Shown: in pieces, positions 42,873-52,425 of the stretch
Layout: the number at the start of each line of letters is the position of its first letter
How positions within the stretch are numbered: position 1 is the stretch's first letter
Assembly: GCA_964610025.1 (NCBI GenBank)
Contig: CAZSTX010000001.1
Location: 124,001-188,000, forward strand
Direction of reading: 5' to 3'
From: UBA5266 sp964610025
Lineage (GTDB): Bacteria; Bacteroidota; Bacteroidia; Bacteroidales; WCHB1-69
Length of the DNA stretch: 64,000 nucleotides
The notes under the pieces: generated by a model
Databases searched by the model: none
The model's input: only the letters and a program-made list of their open reading frames with translations
Told to the model about the DNA's origin: nothing
Translations under genes and position numbers: made by a program

Positions 42873-43802
42873 ATGAATATATTAATAACAGGCATACACG
42901 GATTTGTTGGGAGCAATCTTGTTGATGTGTTGAAAGAAAAGCATAAAATCTATGGATTGGATATTATAGCACCTTCAAAAATTGGTGTTATTCATACTTA
43001 TACATGGGAAAAATTCGATGAGTTTCCAAATATAGATGCAATTATTCATTTGGCGGGGAAAGCCCATGATACAAAAAATCAGACTGATGCAAAAACTTAT
43101 TTTGATATAAATACAGACTTAACGCAAAAAATATACGATTGGTTTCTGGAGTCGAACACAAAGAAATTTATATTTTTCAGTTCGGTAAAAGCAGTAGCGG
43201 ATATTGTGGAAGGAGATGTGTTAACAGAAAATGTAACTCCAAAACCTATAGGTCCTTATGGAGAAAGCAAACAAAAAGCAGAAGAATATATTTTAAATAA
43301 TATAAAAGGAGATAAAGCTATATTTATTCTGCGACCTTCTATGATACACGGTCCTGGAAATAAAGGAAATTTAAATCTTTTATATCAAATCGTAAAAAAG
43401 AAAATTCCATGGCCTTTAGGAATTTATGATAACTTGCGTAGTTTTACTTCTATCAAAAATTTAACTTATATCATTCAGCGAATACTAAACGAAAATATAA
43501 AAGATGGCATTTACAACATCGCTGATGATGAACCTATTGCTACCAATGATATTATAAAAATAATATCGGAAGTTGCTGATAGAAAAACACATATTTGGAA
43601 TATTCCTAAGTTTTTAATAAAAACAATTGCTTGTTTAGGCGACTATTTACATCTTCCTCTAAACAACGAAAGATTAAATAAACTTACTGAAAATTATGTT
43701 GTATCGAATGAAAAAATAAAAAAAGCTCTTAATATAACATCTTTGCCTGTCGATGTCAAAGAAGGATTAAAAATAACAATTCAAAATTTTATATCAAATT
43801 AA
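42873..43802 (+). CDS. NAD-dependent epimerase (WbpV/GalE-like) for an N-acetylated 6-deoxyhexose
   Basis: The 309-residue protein is an extended SDR: ILITGIHGFVGSNLVDVL at the start, IFFSSVKAVADI with the catalytic serine, YGESKQKAEEYI with Tyr-x3-Lys, and LRPSMIHGPGNKGNLNLL, a segment typical of WbpV/Gne-type enzymes. WbpV-like proteins reduce the 4-keto sugar to UDP-FucNAc or UDP-QuiNAc. I start at the ATG at 42873; an in-frame TTG 15 bases before lies inside the preceding gene. The next gene encodes a WbpL-like transferase, which would use the product. Confidence 0.8.
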   Translation: MNILITGIHGFVGSNLVDVLKEKHKIYGLDIIAPSKIGVIHTYTWEKFDEFPNIDAIIHLAGKAHDTKNQTDAKTYFDINTDLTQKIYDWFLESNTKKFIFFSSVKAVADIVEGDVLTENVTPKPIGPYGESKQKAEEYILNNIKGDKAIFILRPSMIHGPGNKGNLNLLYQIVKKKIPWPLGIYDNLRSFTSIKNLTYIIQRILNENIKDGIYNIADDEPIATNDIIKIISEVADRKTHIWNIPKFLIKTIACLGDYLHLPLNNERLNKLTENYVVSNEKIKKALNITSLPVDVKEGLKITIQNFISN

Positions 43803-43803
43803 C

Positions 43804-44793
43804 GTGAAATATATATTAATATTTTTTATTTTATTAATAACTGAATTGCTTTACTTTAAGATAGCAAATACATTCAATATTATTGATAAACCCAACCAGA
43901 GAAGTTCACATTCTCATATTACTTTATTAGGGGGAGGAATTATTTTTGTAATCAGTATGTGGTTATATGCTATTTTTTTTAATCAAGTATATGTTTATTT
44001 TTTACTAGGTTTAACACTGATAGCTATAGTAAGTTTTATCGATGATATACATTCATTATTAAAAGTTTATCGTTTACTTTTTCACTTCTTAGCAATAATT
44101 TTAATGTATTTACAGTGGACGCTACCCGCTGAATTATGGTGGATAGTTATTCCCGTATCAATCATCGCTATAGGATTTATGAATGTTTATAATTTTATGG
44201 ACGGCATCAATGGTATTACTGCTGCTTATAGTATAGCTGTATTGCTTCCTTTAATATATCTCAATGATTCTATTGGTTTTATAGATAAAAATTATTTTAT
44301 TGTTATTCTATTTGCTGTCTTAATTTTTTCTTTTTTTAATTTTAGAACAAAAGCCAAATGTTTTGCAGGTGATATAGGTTCTTTTAGTATGGCTTTCATT
44401 CTATTATTTGCAATGGGAAATCTAATGATTAAATCCCAATATTATTGGACTTTTATCTTTTTTGCAGTTTATGGAGTAGACAGTGTATTAACAATTATTC
44501 ATCGAATTTATTTAAAAGAAAACATTACTGCTGCCCATCGAAAGCATGTGTATCAAATAATGGCTAATGAGTTAAAAATAAAGCATATTTACGTAAGTTT
44601 AATCTATATGCTATTACAATTAATGATATCATTTGGGGCAATTTTTAGCTCATCAAAATATGTATATGCAATAGTTGTTTTGTTTTTATTGAGTATTGTT
44701 TATATTATTTTTATGAAAAAAAATTACCATTTACATAGAATTTATTTATTAGAGAACAAAAAAAATGAAACTATTAAGAACACAACAACATAA
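43804..44793 (+). CDS. Initiating glycosyl-1-phosphate transferase, WbpL/WecA-like (MraY family)
   Basis: The 329-residue protein has about ten membrane segments and the family motifs in order: IIDKPNQRSSHSHITLLGGG near the start, SFIDDIHSLLKVYRLLFH, MNVYNFMDGINGITAAYS, KCFAGDIGSFSMAF and NITAAHRKHVYQIM. These bind Mg2+ and undecaprenyl phosphate in the MraY/WecA fold. WbpL transfers FucNAc- or QuiNAc-1-phosphate to start the O-antigen unit. It begins with GTG one base after the WbpV-like gene and overlaps the sialidase-like gene by 29 bases. Confidence 0.87.
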   Translation: MKYILIFFILLITELLYFKIANTFNIIDKPNQRSSHSHITLLGGGIIFVISMWLYAIFFNQVYVYFLLGLTLIAIVSFIDDIHSLLKVYRLLFHFLAIILMYLQWTLPAELWWIVIPVSIIAIGFMNVYNFMDGINGITAAYSIAVLLPLIYLNDSIGFIDKNYFIVILFAVLIFSFFNFRTKAKCFAGDIGSFSMAFILLFAMGNLMIKSQYYWTFIFFAVYGVDSVLTIIHRIYLKENITAAHRKHVYQIMANELKIKHIYVSLIYMLLQLMISFGAIFSSSKYVYAIVVLFLLSIVYIIFMKKNYHLHRIYLLENKKNETIKNTTT

Positions 44794-45778
44794 TATTTTA
44801 ATTATTTCTTTATTATTATTAGCTTTTGAAGTTCAAGCTCAGCATATAAAGACAAAAAGAATTTGGAAAGAAGCACCACATTCCGCATTTACAAGTCTCA
44901 TTTTTTTTGATGGTAATTATTACTGTGCATTCAGAGAAGCTAATACACATGTAGACAAAAATGGAAACGATAATGGCGTGATTCGTATTTTGAAATCGGC
45001 AAACACAAAAAAATGGAAAACTTTCGATTTGGTTCAAAAAGAAGGATTCGATTTAAGAGACCCTATGCTTTCTATAACTCCCGAAGGAAAAATAATGTTG
45101 TTAATGGGTGCATCTGTGCACAAAAATAATATAACTACTTCTATTTGTTCACATATAGCCTTTGCATCGCCGAATAGTATTTTCGATTTTCCCCAGCCTA
45201 TTACAACCGATTACGAAGCAAATAGGAAATGGCTTTGGAAAATAATTTGGTATAAAAACATAGCCTATGGATTTGTGTATGGCGATAGTTTCCGCTTGTT
45301 ATCGTCATTAGATGGGGTACACTATCAAACGGTAAAAGAATTTGATATACAAGGATCACCTAACGAAACAGACCTTTGTTTTGAAAAAAATGGACAATTG
45401 ACAGCCATGATTCGTAGAGCTAAAAATTACCAAGGATTGACCGCTATTAGCGAAGCACCTTATAAGGATTGGCAATTTAAAGAGTGTGGCTATGAATTAG
45501 GTGGACCTGATATAATTCTCATTGAAAATGGGAAAAAATTAATTACCTCACGATTTATATCAACAAAAGGCAATAAAACAGTTTTGTTTGAATTGAAAAA
45601 AGACAATCTTTTATATCCTATTTTGACGCTTCCCAGCGGAGGCGATTGTTCTTATGCCGATGCCATTTTACAATCCGACACATTATATATATCGTATTAT
45701 TCTAACCATATTATAAAAGCATCTATTTATTTAGCGACTATACCTAAAAAAATATGGAATAAAATTAATGAAAAATAA
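44765..45778 (+). CDS. Exported sialidase-superfamily beta-propeller protein
   Basis: The 337-residue protein has a signal peptide (NILIISLLLLAFEVQAQ, cleavage near residue 26). The mature part shows propeller strands and the sialidase-type arginines: FREAN (Arg57), FDLRDPM (Arg98 with Asp99), AMIRRAKN and SRFISTKG. Asp-box-like turns are seen in SANTKKWKTF and SSLDGVHYQTV. Members cleave or bind terminal sialic acids. Placed at the end of a pseudaminate operon, it may act on the same nonulosonate that the operon makes. It begins inside the preceding gene (29-base overlap). Confidence 0.65.
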   Translation: MKLLRTQQHNILIISLLLLAFEVQAQHIKTKRIWKEAPHSAFTSLIFFDGNYYCAFREANTHVDKNGNDNGVIRILKSANTKKWKTFDLVQKEGFDLRDPMLSITPEGKIMLLMGASVHKNNITTSICSHIAFASPNSIFDFPQPITTDYEANRKWLWKIIWYKNIAYGFVYGDSFRLLSSLDGVHYQTVKEFDIQGSPNETDLCFEKNGQLTAMIRRAKNYQGLTAISEAPYKDWQFKECGYELGGPDIILIENGKKLITSRFISTKGNKTVLFELKKDNLLYPILTLPSGGDCSYADAILQSDTLYISYYSNHIIKASIYLATIPKKIWNKINEK

Positions 45779-45790
45779 AAGACACTAATT

Positions 45791-46483
45791 ATGAAAATAA
45801 TAGCAGCAATATTAGCAGGTGGAGTAGGGAAGAGATTAAAAAACGAATTGCCTAAACAATTCATGTTATTAGCCGGAAAACCTATTTTAAATTATTCTTT
45901 AGAAGCATTTCAAGCACATGCAGCAATAGATGAAATAGTACTCGTACTCCCAACTGATTATATTGATAAAGGAGAAACATATAAAAAAAAGTTTTCTAAA
46001 CTTATACATATTGTAGAAGGAGGAGCGGAGCGTTACCTTTCTACTCTTGCTGTATTAAATAAATATGAAAAAAACAATGAGAATTACATTCTTTTACACG
46101 ATGCAGCACGTCCTATGTTAACATCAACAATGATTGAGAAAATTATCAATGCTTTAAAAGATTACAATGCTGCCACTATCGCTATAAAAACTACCGATAC
46201 TATTATTCAATCATACAATCATCTTACTATTAATGCTGTCTTTGACCGTACTACACTTTATAACATACAAACACCTCAAGCTTTTAAAATCTCTCTTTTA
46301 AAACAAGCGTATCAAATAGCATTAAAAGACCTTTCTTTTCCTCTTACAGACGATACAGCTGTCATATTTAATTATCTGCCTAATGAAAAAATTGCTATTA
46401 TTGAAGGAAATGCAAATCACATTAAAATAACTTATAAAGAAGATATTGCATTATTAGAACAATATATAGAAAAAAAAATGTAA
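45791..46483 (+). CDS. ispD: 2-C-methyl-D-erythritol 4-phosphate cytidylyltransferase
   Basis: The 230-residue protein has the IspD signature: IAAILAGGVGKRLKNELPKQ at the start, NYILLHDAARPMLTSTMIEK, AIKTTDTIIQSYN, and the TPQAFKISLL and LTDDTAV segments. It makes CDP-methylerythritol in the non-mevalonate isoprenoid pathway. The family also contains TarI/FaeA-like CTP:sugar cytidylyltransferases. Placed 12 bases after a polysaccharide gene, a sugar-alcohol role such as a TarI-like one cannot be excluded, but the sequence is that of a plain IspD. Confidence 0.8.
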   Translation: MKIIAAILAGGVGKRLKNELPKQFMLLAGKPILNYSLEAFQAHAAIDEIVLVLPTDYIDKGETYKKKFSKLIHIVEGGAERYLSTLAVLNKYEKNNENYILLHDAARPMLTSTMIEKIINALKDYNAATIAIKTTDTIIQSYNHLTINAVFDRTTLYNIQTPQAFKISLLKQAYQIALKDLSFPLTDDTAVIFNYLPNEKIAIIEGNANHIKITYKEDIALLEQYIEKKM

Positions 46484-46505
46484 CGACACTATAAATAAAA
46501 ATACC

Positions 46506-49283
46506 ATGACCAACAAGATGAATTTTTTACAAGAAGTAAGCAATAGCATACTCTTAACTTATGGCAATAAGTTAAACGACTTATGTATTGTAACTCCTTC
46601 TAATCGTGGTGGATTGCATTTAAAACAATGTTTTCATTCGCAGATCGGAAAAACATTTTTAACGCCTGATATTTTTTCAATCGAAGAATTTATACAAAAA
46701 ATTGCTGGACTTACATTAATTAGTCCAGAAGAACTTCTTATCAGACTATACAAGCTAAACCAAGAACTTAAACTGATGTATCATCAAAATTTCTACAATT
46801 TTGTTAATGACGCAAAAACAATATTACAAGATTTTAATGATATAGATTTATCTTTAGCAAATCCCCAAGATGTTTTTTCCGATTTATCGCGTATAAAAGA
46901 ATTGAGTTATTTTGGAAAAAATGAAAGTGAATTAAGTGAAAATCAAACTAATTATTTGAAATTTTATCAAAATATTTTTCCACTTTACCAGCAATTAAAA
47001 AATGAATTATTAGAAAATAAACTTGCCTATCAAGGATTATTATATCGCTGTGTTTATGAAAATAAAGAAGATATTATCAAGTATTTTACCTATAAAAAAA
47101 TTATTTTTGTAGGATTCAATGCCTTGCAAAATGTAGAAATAGAAATCATTAATTATTTATTAGAAAAAAACCTTGCCGACATTTATGTCGATGCAGACGA
47201 GTGGTATCTTAATGATACATTACAAGAAGCAGGAATGTTTTTACGTAAAATGAAAGATGATTTCCATTTGAAAGATTTAAAAATTGTTGGCAAATACATT
47301 GAAAATATCAATAAGAAAATACAAATTATAGGATTTCCACAAAACGACCTCCAACCATTTTATGTAGAAAAAATTCTGAAAGAATTACCTAATAATAAAG
47401 AAGAAAAGACTGCTCTTGTTTTGGCTGACGAAAATTTATTATTACCTTTATTATATGCAATCGATACAAGTGAAGCTAATATATCAATGGGGCTTTCTAT
47501 ACGCAATAGTCAAATATATCATATAATAAACCATTTTATCACTACTATCGAAAATATACAAAAATACAACAACACTATACACTATCAAGATTTATATGTT
47601 TTCTTTAGCAGCCCATATATACAAAATGTATTAACATTATCTAATCTTGACAATGATTTGATAATCGACAATTTACTTCAAAAAGGAAAATTGTTTTATA
47701 CAATTGATGATATAAAAAAAATAAACGAACATTTTCCTGTTGATTTTATTGAAGTTCTTACTAATTTATTTCAAAAATCTACTGAACCAGAAAGTATTAT
47801 AAATAATTTAAGGGCATTTCTTACACTTATTAATAATGATAAATTATTAGAAATAGATAAACAAATCATTTCTTTAATATACCATCATTTAGATAAATTA
47901 TTATTATTATTCAAACAAATAGACAAGCATATAAAATCATATAGCGCTTTATTAGATTTATATATATCCTCTTTGACTTTGTCATTTAAGAGCAATCCTA
48001 TGAGTTCTTTGCAAATTATAGGAATGTTAGAAACTCGCATATTAGATTTTGATAATGTCATTATATTATCTGTAAATGAAGATATATTACCAATGGGGAA
48101 ATCTATCAAATCATTTATTCCTTATGATGTAAAAAAACATTATAAACTACCTACTTACACGCATCGTGAAGCTATTTTTTCTTATCATTTTTACCGTCTT
48201 TTACAACGCAGTAAAAATATTTATCTTTTATATAATACAAATAATCAAAATGAAAAAGCTGAAAAAAGTAGGTTTATCAATCAAATACAAAACGAATGGA
48301 ATAAAATACCCTCTATTGACATTAGCGAAAAAATATTAAGTTATCCTCAAATTAAAATACCTAATAACAAGCCAATTACAATAGCAAAAACACCTTTTAT
48401 TGTTGAACAACTTCAAAATTTAAGAAAGTATTCACCATCTATGTTGAATCGTTATTTAGAGTGTAGCTTAAAATTTTATTTTAATGATGTATTACAACTG
48501 TCAGAACCTCAAATGATATCTGATGATTTACAAGCTAATGTTATCGGAAATGTAATACATAAAATTTTAGAAGAATTATTAAAAGAAGGAAAATATATAA
48601 GTAAAGATATTAAAAATGATAATTTAGAAAAAAAAGTACTACATGCTTTTTTAGATAAAAATTTAATCAACATAGAGTTAGACGAAAAAAACATCTTATA
48701 TGAAAAAAATAGATTAATATATGCTATAACAATTAAATATATCAAAGACTATTTATTTTTTTTAAAAGAACAACTTGAAAAAAGAGAGATAATTGAAATT
48801 AAAGACTTTGAAAAAAAATATGAAATTAAGTATGAAATAAGCAATCAATTTATCAACAAAAATATTTATTTAAAAGGAGTGATTGATAGGGTAGATAATA
48901 GGAGCGACTCCATTACAACTATAGTTGATTATAAAACAGGAAGAGTTGATTCAAAAACTTTATTTATAAGCAAGGTAGAAGATGTTTTCAGTGGCAATAA
49001 TTCTATTGCATTCCAATTAATGTTTTATGCTTTTTTATATAATTGCGCCACAAAACAAACTCCCATAAAAGCTCAAATCGTCTATTTTCGTACATTAAAA
49101 GAAGATATGACTATAAAGATAGCCAACTCTCCTTTGCTTGACCAGCCTATATTTGATGACTTTAAAATTCTTTTAGATAAACTTATAGAAGATATACACA
49201 ATAATTGTATTCCTTTTTCGCAAACTGAAAATAAAGATCGCTGTAAATATTGTGCATATCAAACAATATGCAAAAGAAATTAA
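46506..49283 (+). CDS. AddB-like PD-(D/E)XK nuclease/inactive helicase protein
   Basis: The 925-residue protein resembles AddB: a long, helicase-like N-terminal part (start ILLTYGNKLNDLCIVTPSNR) and a C-terminal nuclease domain. The nuclease part reads GNVIHKILEELL, GVIDRVDNRSD and IVDYKTGRVD, with the catalytic Asp and Lys. Four cysteines that would hold an iron-sulfur cluster are visible: one in LECSLKFYF and CKYCAYQTIC (C-x2-C-x5-C) at the very end, the arrangement known from AddB. AddAB repairs double-strand breaks with RecA. No addA-like gene is adjacent. It follows ispD by 22 bases. Confidence 0.8.
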   Translation: MTNKMNFLQEVSNSILLTYGNKLNDLCIVTPSNRGGLHLKQCFHSQIGKTFLTPDIFSIEEFIQKIAGLTLISPEELLIRLYKLNQELKLMYHQNFYNFVNDAKTILQDFNDIDLSLANPQDVFSDLSRIKELSYFGKNESELSENQTNYLKFYQNIFPLYQQLKNELLENKLAYQGLLYRCVYENKEDIIKYFTYKKIIFVGFNALQNVEIEIINYLLEKNLADIYVDADEWYLNDTLQEAGMFLRKMKDDFHLKDLKIVGKYIENINKKIQIIGFPQNDLQPFYVEKILKELPNNKEEKTALVLADENLLLPLLYAIDTSEANISMGLSIRNSQIYHIINHFITTIENIQKYNNTIHYQDLYVFFSSPYIQNVLTLSNLDNDLIIDNLLQKGKLFYTIDDIKKINEHFPVDFIEVLTNLFQKSTEPESIINNLRAFLTLINNDKLLEIDKQIISLIYHHLDKLLLLFKQIDKHIKSYSALLDLYISSLTLSFKSNPMSSLQIIGMLETRILDFDNVIILSVNEDILPMGKSIKSFIPYDVKKHYKLPTYTHREAIFSYHFYRLLQRSKNIYLLYNTNNQNEKAEKSRFINQIQNEWNKIPSIDISEKILSYPQIKIPNNKPITIAKTPFIVEQLQNLRKYSPSMLNRYLECSLKFYFNDVLQLSEPQMISDDLQANVIGNVIHKILEELLKEGKYISKDIKNDNLEKKVLHAFLDKNLINIELDEKNILYEKNRLIYAITIKYIKDYLFFLKEQLEKREIIEIKDFEKKYEIKYEISNQFINKNIYLKGVIDRVDNRSDSITTIVDYKTGRVDSKTLFISKVEDVFSGNNSIAFQLMFYAFLYNCATKQTPIKAQIVYFRTLKEDMTIKIANSPLLDQPIFDDFKILLDKLIEDIHNNCIPFSQTENKDRCKYCAYQTICKRN

Positions 49284-49286
49284 AAA

Positions 49287-50228
49287 TTACGATTCGAAAG
49301 AACGTTCGGCATCTAAAGCAGCTTTACAACCGCTTGCTGCTGCTGTAATAGCTTGTTTATAAGTGTGATCTTGCACATCACCAGCTGCAAAAACTCCCTC
49401 TACACTTGTAAAAGAAGTGCCAGGTTTAGTAATAATATAATTTTCTTCATCTAAAGCTAATTGTCCTTTAAATAAACCAGTATTAGGATTATGCCCAATA
49501 GCTATAAATACACCATCTAAATTTATTTCTTTCTTTTCTTTTGTTTGAGTATTTTCAAGACGAACACCTGTTACATGTTTTGAAAATCCTTGAATTTCTC
49601 CTAAAATTTCAGATAGAATATTATCCCATACTATTTCTATATTAGAACTATTAAATACCTTTTTTTGCATAATTTTGCTAGCTCTTAATTCGTTACGACG
49701 ATGAATAAGGTATACTTTTTTACAAATTTTTGATAGATAAACTGCTTCTTCTGCAGCTGTGTCGCCTCCACCAATAACCGCTACTATTTTATCACGATAG
49801 AAAAAACCATCGCAAGTAGCGCATGTTGATACTCCATAACCACAATAAACCGACTCGGATTCTAAACCTAACCATCGGGCTGTTGCACCAGTAGCAATAA
49901 TAACTGTATCGGCAATAATTGTACTATTATTATCACTCTTACAAATAAATGGACGTTTTGAAAAATCAACCGATAATATTTCTCCTATACGAATATCGGC
50001 ACCAAAACGTAATGCCTGTTGACGCATATCATCCATTACTTCAATACCTGTTTTTCCATTAGGATAACCAGGAAAGTTTTCGACAATAGTTGTAATAGTT
50101 AATTGTCCTCCCGGTTGCATTCCTTCATAAATAATAGGATGTAAATTAGCACGTGAAGCATAAATAGCTGCTGTATAACCAGCAGGACCAGAACCAATAA
50201 TCAAACATTTTGTTTTTTCTTCTTGCAT
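49287..50228 (-). CDS. trxB: Thioredoxin reductase
   Basis: The 313-residue flavoprotein has the FAD motif GSGPAG (12-17), the redox pair Cys136-x2-Cys139 in STCATCDGFFYR, the NADPH motif VIGGGDTAAEEAVYLS and the final FAD segment GVFAAGDVQDHTYKQAITA. It reduces thioredoxin in the cytoplasm with NADPH. It converges on the AddB-like gene (three bases between stop codons) and lies 20 bases after the DUF4290 gene. Confidence 0.96.
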   Translation of the reverse strand: MQEEKTKCLIIGSGPAGYTAAIYASRANLHPIIYEGMQPGGQLTITTIVENFPGYPNGKTGIEVMDDMRQQALRFGADIRIGEILSVDFSKRPFICKSDNNSTIIADTVIIATGATARWLGLESESVYCGYGVSTCATCDGFFYRDKIVAVIGGGDTAAEEAVYLSKICKKVYLIHRRNELRASKIMQKKVFNSSNIEIVWDNILSEILGEIQGFSKHVTGVRLENTQTKEKKEINLDGVFIAIGHNPNTGLFKGQLALDEENYIITKPGTSFTSVEGVFAAGDVQDHTYKQAITAAASGCKAALDAERSFES

Positions 50229-50248
50229 GATGATTTAAATATATTATA

Positions 50249-50941
50249 TTAATTATTGTTGTTATTTTTTTTCTTTGGTTTTTTCTTCTTTTTCTTTTTA
50301 GAAACAGCTTGTTGTAACTGTGTCGTTACTTTTTTATTATTATTTTTATTATTATTTTTACTACTAAACACTTGTGTAGTAGGAAGTTGTTCTAACAATT
50401 CTTTGGTTAGTGGAAAAACAAAATCTTCTCTTAATGTTAGTTTTCCATCAGAAAGTACATTGAGATGCTCTATTATTAAATTGTCATTTACAGAATCACG
50501 ATTCCATTGCAAATATTGTTTTTTTAAGAGTACTGCAATATTTTCCACACATAATCTTTTCGCTTCCGATTCAGGTTCTTCTGCTACTGATTTAATAATA
50601 TTTTCGATAAATTTTCCATATGGAGGAAATAGAATATTATTTTTTTTATACGGAATTTTTTGAGGTTTCCCTGTAATGTCTTGCTGTGCTGGTTTAGGAA
50701 AAGGGGAGTCTATATCTAATTTAAAATCAGAAATTAAAAATAGATGATCCCATAATTTTTGCCAATAGTCAGCTGTATCTTTCATTCCTGGCGAAAAACA
50801 AGACATGGCTCGTATAGTTGCTTTAGCTTGTAAATTACGCACTTCTTTATCTTCGATGGTCATCAAATAATCAACCATTTCTTGTACATGTCTGCCATAT
50901 TCTTTGGCAGTAATTTTTTCTTTTGTCGTATTATAATTCAT
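50249..50941 (-). CDS. DUF4290 family protein with a Lys/Asn-rich tail
   Basis: The 230-residue protein matches DUF4290: MNYNTTKEKITAKEYGRHVQ at the start, RNLQAKATIRAMSCFSPGMK and LWDHLFLISDFKLDIDSPFP. I start at the ATG at 50941; a TTG five codons upstream is possible but less likely. The last 40 residues are almost only Asn, Lys and Gln, ending in a run of Lys and then five Asn, encoded by A/T repeats. The family is restricted to Bacteroidota as far as I know, and its function is unknown. It probably shares a transcript with trxB. Confidence 0.8.
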   Translation of the reverse strand: MNYNTTKEKITAKEYGRHVQEMVDYLMTIEDKEVRNLQAKATIRAMSCFSPGMKDTADYWQKLWDHLFLISDFKLDIDSPFPKPAQQDITGKPQKIPYKKNNILFPPYGKFIENIIKSVAEEPESEAKRLCVENIAVLLKKQYLQWNRDSVNDNLIIEHLNVLSDGKLTLREDFVFPLTKELLEQLPTTQVFSSKNNNKNNNKKVTTQLQQAVSKKKKKKKPKKKNNNNN

Positions 50942-51118
50942 AAAAACACATATCAAATTTCATCAAAAAAGAATAATTTTAATTTTAAATTCTACTGTTT
51001 TAGGGTATCATTCAATAGTAACAAATAAAATATTGAATAAAAAATATCATATATATATGTTATTTTCAATAATTTATATTTTCATATATAAATCTATCTG
51101 TTATAAAAGATATTTATA

Positions 51119-51126
51119 TATTTTTG
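51119..51126 (+). promoter_or_regulatory. -7 element for the carboxynorspermidine dehydrogenase-like gene
   Basis: TATTTTTG lies 25 bases before the start codon. A CTG at 51098-51100, 18 bases upstream, is a poor -33 match. Confidence 0.4.
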
Positions 51127-51151
51127 CAGCAAAGATATAAAAAAAAACAAT

Positions 51152-52354
51152 ATGGGACAAAATAGAGTTTTAATTATTGGAGCAGGAGGTGTTGGTGCTG
51201 TTGTTACTTTTAAATGTGCCGCTGTTCCAGAGGTTTTTGGAGATATTATGTTGGCAAGCCGTACTAAATCGAAATGTGATAAAATAGCCGAATTTGTTGG
51301 CAAAGATCGAGTGAAAACAGCCGAAATTGATGCCGATAATGTAGAAGCATTGATAAATTTAATTAATGATTTTAAACCAAATATTGTTATTAATGTAGCA
51401 CTGCCTTATCAAGATTTAACTATTATGGAAGCGTGTTTAGCTACTAAAACACATTATTTAGACACAGCCAACTATGAACCTAAAGACGTAGCAAAATTTG
51501 AATACAAATGGCAATGGGCATATAATAAGCGTTTTAAAGATGCTGGAATAATGGCAGTTTTAGGTTGTGGCTTTGATCCAGGAGTAACCAATATTTTTAC
51601 TGCGTATGCCAACAAACATTATTTCGATGAAATGCACCATTTAGATATTGTAGATTGTAATGCAGGAGATCACGGAAAGGCTTTTGCCACAAACTTTAAT
51701 CCAGAAATCAACATTCGCGAAATCACACAAAAAGGACGCTATTGGAAGAATGGAGAATGGATAGAAACAGAACCTTTAGCAATACACAAACCTATTGTTT
51801 ATCCAAATATTGGCACAAGAGAATCTTATTTATTGTTTCATGAAGAGTTAGAATCTTTAGTGAAAAATTTCCCTACACTTAAAAGAGCGCGTTTTTGGAT
51901 GACTTTTGGAGAAAAATACATCAATGTATTAAATGTATTACAAGAAATAGGTATGACAAGTATCAAACCTATTTTATATGAAGGAAAAGAAATAGTTCCT
52001 TTACAGTTTTTAAAAGCAGTATTGCCAGAACCTTCTTCTTTGGGAGCTAATTACAAAGGAGAAACTTCAATTGGCTGTCAAATAAGAGGAATAAAAGATG
52101 GAAAACAGCGTACTTATTATGTATGGAACAATTGCAACCATGCCGAAGTGTATAAAGAATGCAAAGCACAAGCTGTTTCTTATACAACAGGAGTTCCGGC
52201 CATGATAGGGGCAATGATGGTCTTAACAGGAAAATGGCAAGGGAAAGGAGTGTTTAATGTAGAAGAGTTTGACCCAAATCCATTTATGGAAATGTTGAGT
52301 ATCTATGGATTACCTTGGAAAGAACAAATTGATAAGGCATTACCAGTTGAATAA
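51152..52354 (+). CDS. Saccharopine dehydrogenase-family enzyme, carboxynorspermidine dehydrogenase-like
   Basis: The 400-residue protein has an N-terminal NADP-binding fold (VLIIGAGGVGAVVTFKCAAV, 6 onward). Further parts are THYLDTANYEP, AVLGCGFDPGVTNIFTAYAN and the C-terminal VPAMIGAMMVLTGKW, which match the LYS1-like family of about 400 residues. In Bacteroides, Campylobacter and Vibrio this group forms carboxyspermidine or carboxynorspermidine in the alternative spermidine pathway. It is a single gene; the partner decarboxylase (NspC) is not in the window. Confidence 0.82.
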   Translation: MGQNRVLIIGAGGVGAVVTFKCAAVPEVFGDIMLASRTKSKCDKIAEFVGKDRVKTAEIDADNVEALINLINDFKPNIVINVALPYQDLTIMEACLATKTHYLDTANYEPKDVAKFEYKWQWAYNKRFKDAGIMAVLGCGFDPGVTNIFTAYANKHYFDEMHHLDIVDCNAGDHGKAFATNFNPEINIREITQKGRYWKNGEWIETEPLAIHKPIVYPNIGTRESYLLFHEELESLVKNFPTLKRARFWMTFGEKYINVLNVLQEIGMTSIKPILYEGKEIVPLQFLKAVLPEPSSLGANYKGETSIGCQIRGIKDGKQRTYYVWNNCNHAEVYKECKAQAVSYTTGVPAMIGAMMVLTGKWQGKGVFNVEEFDPNPFMEMLSIYGLPWKEQIDKALPVE

Positions 52355-52425
52355 AAACGATAAATAAAAAGAATCTATATCTTTATTAACAATAAAACAA
52401 GATAGAAATTCGTTTTTTTATCCAT

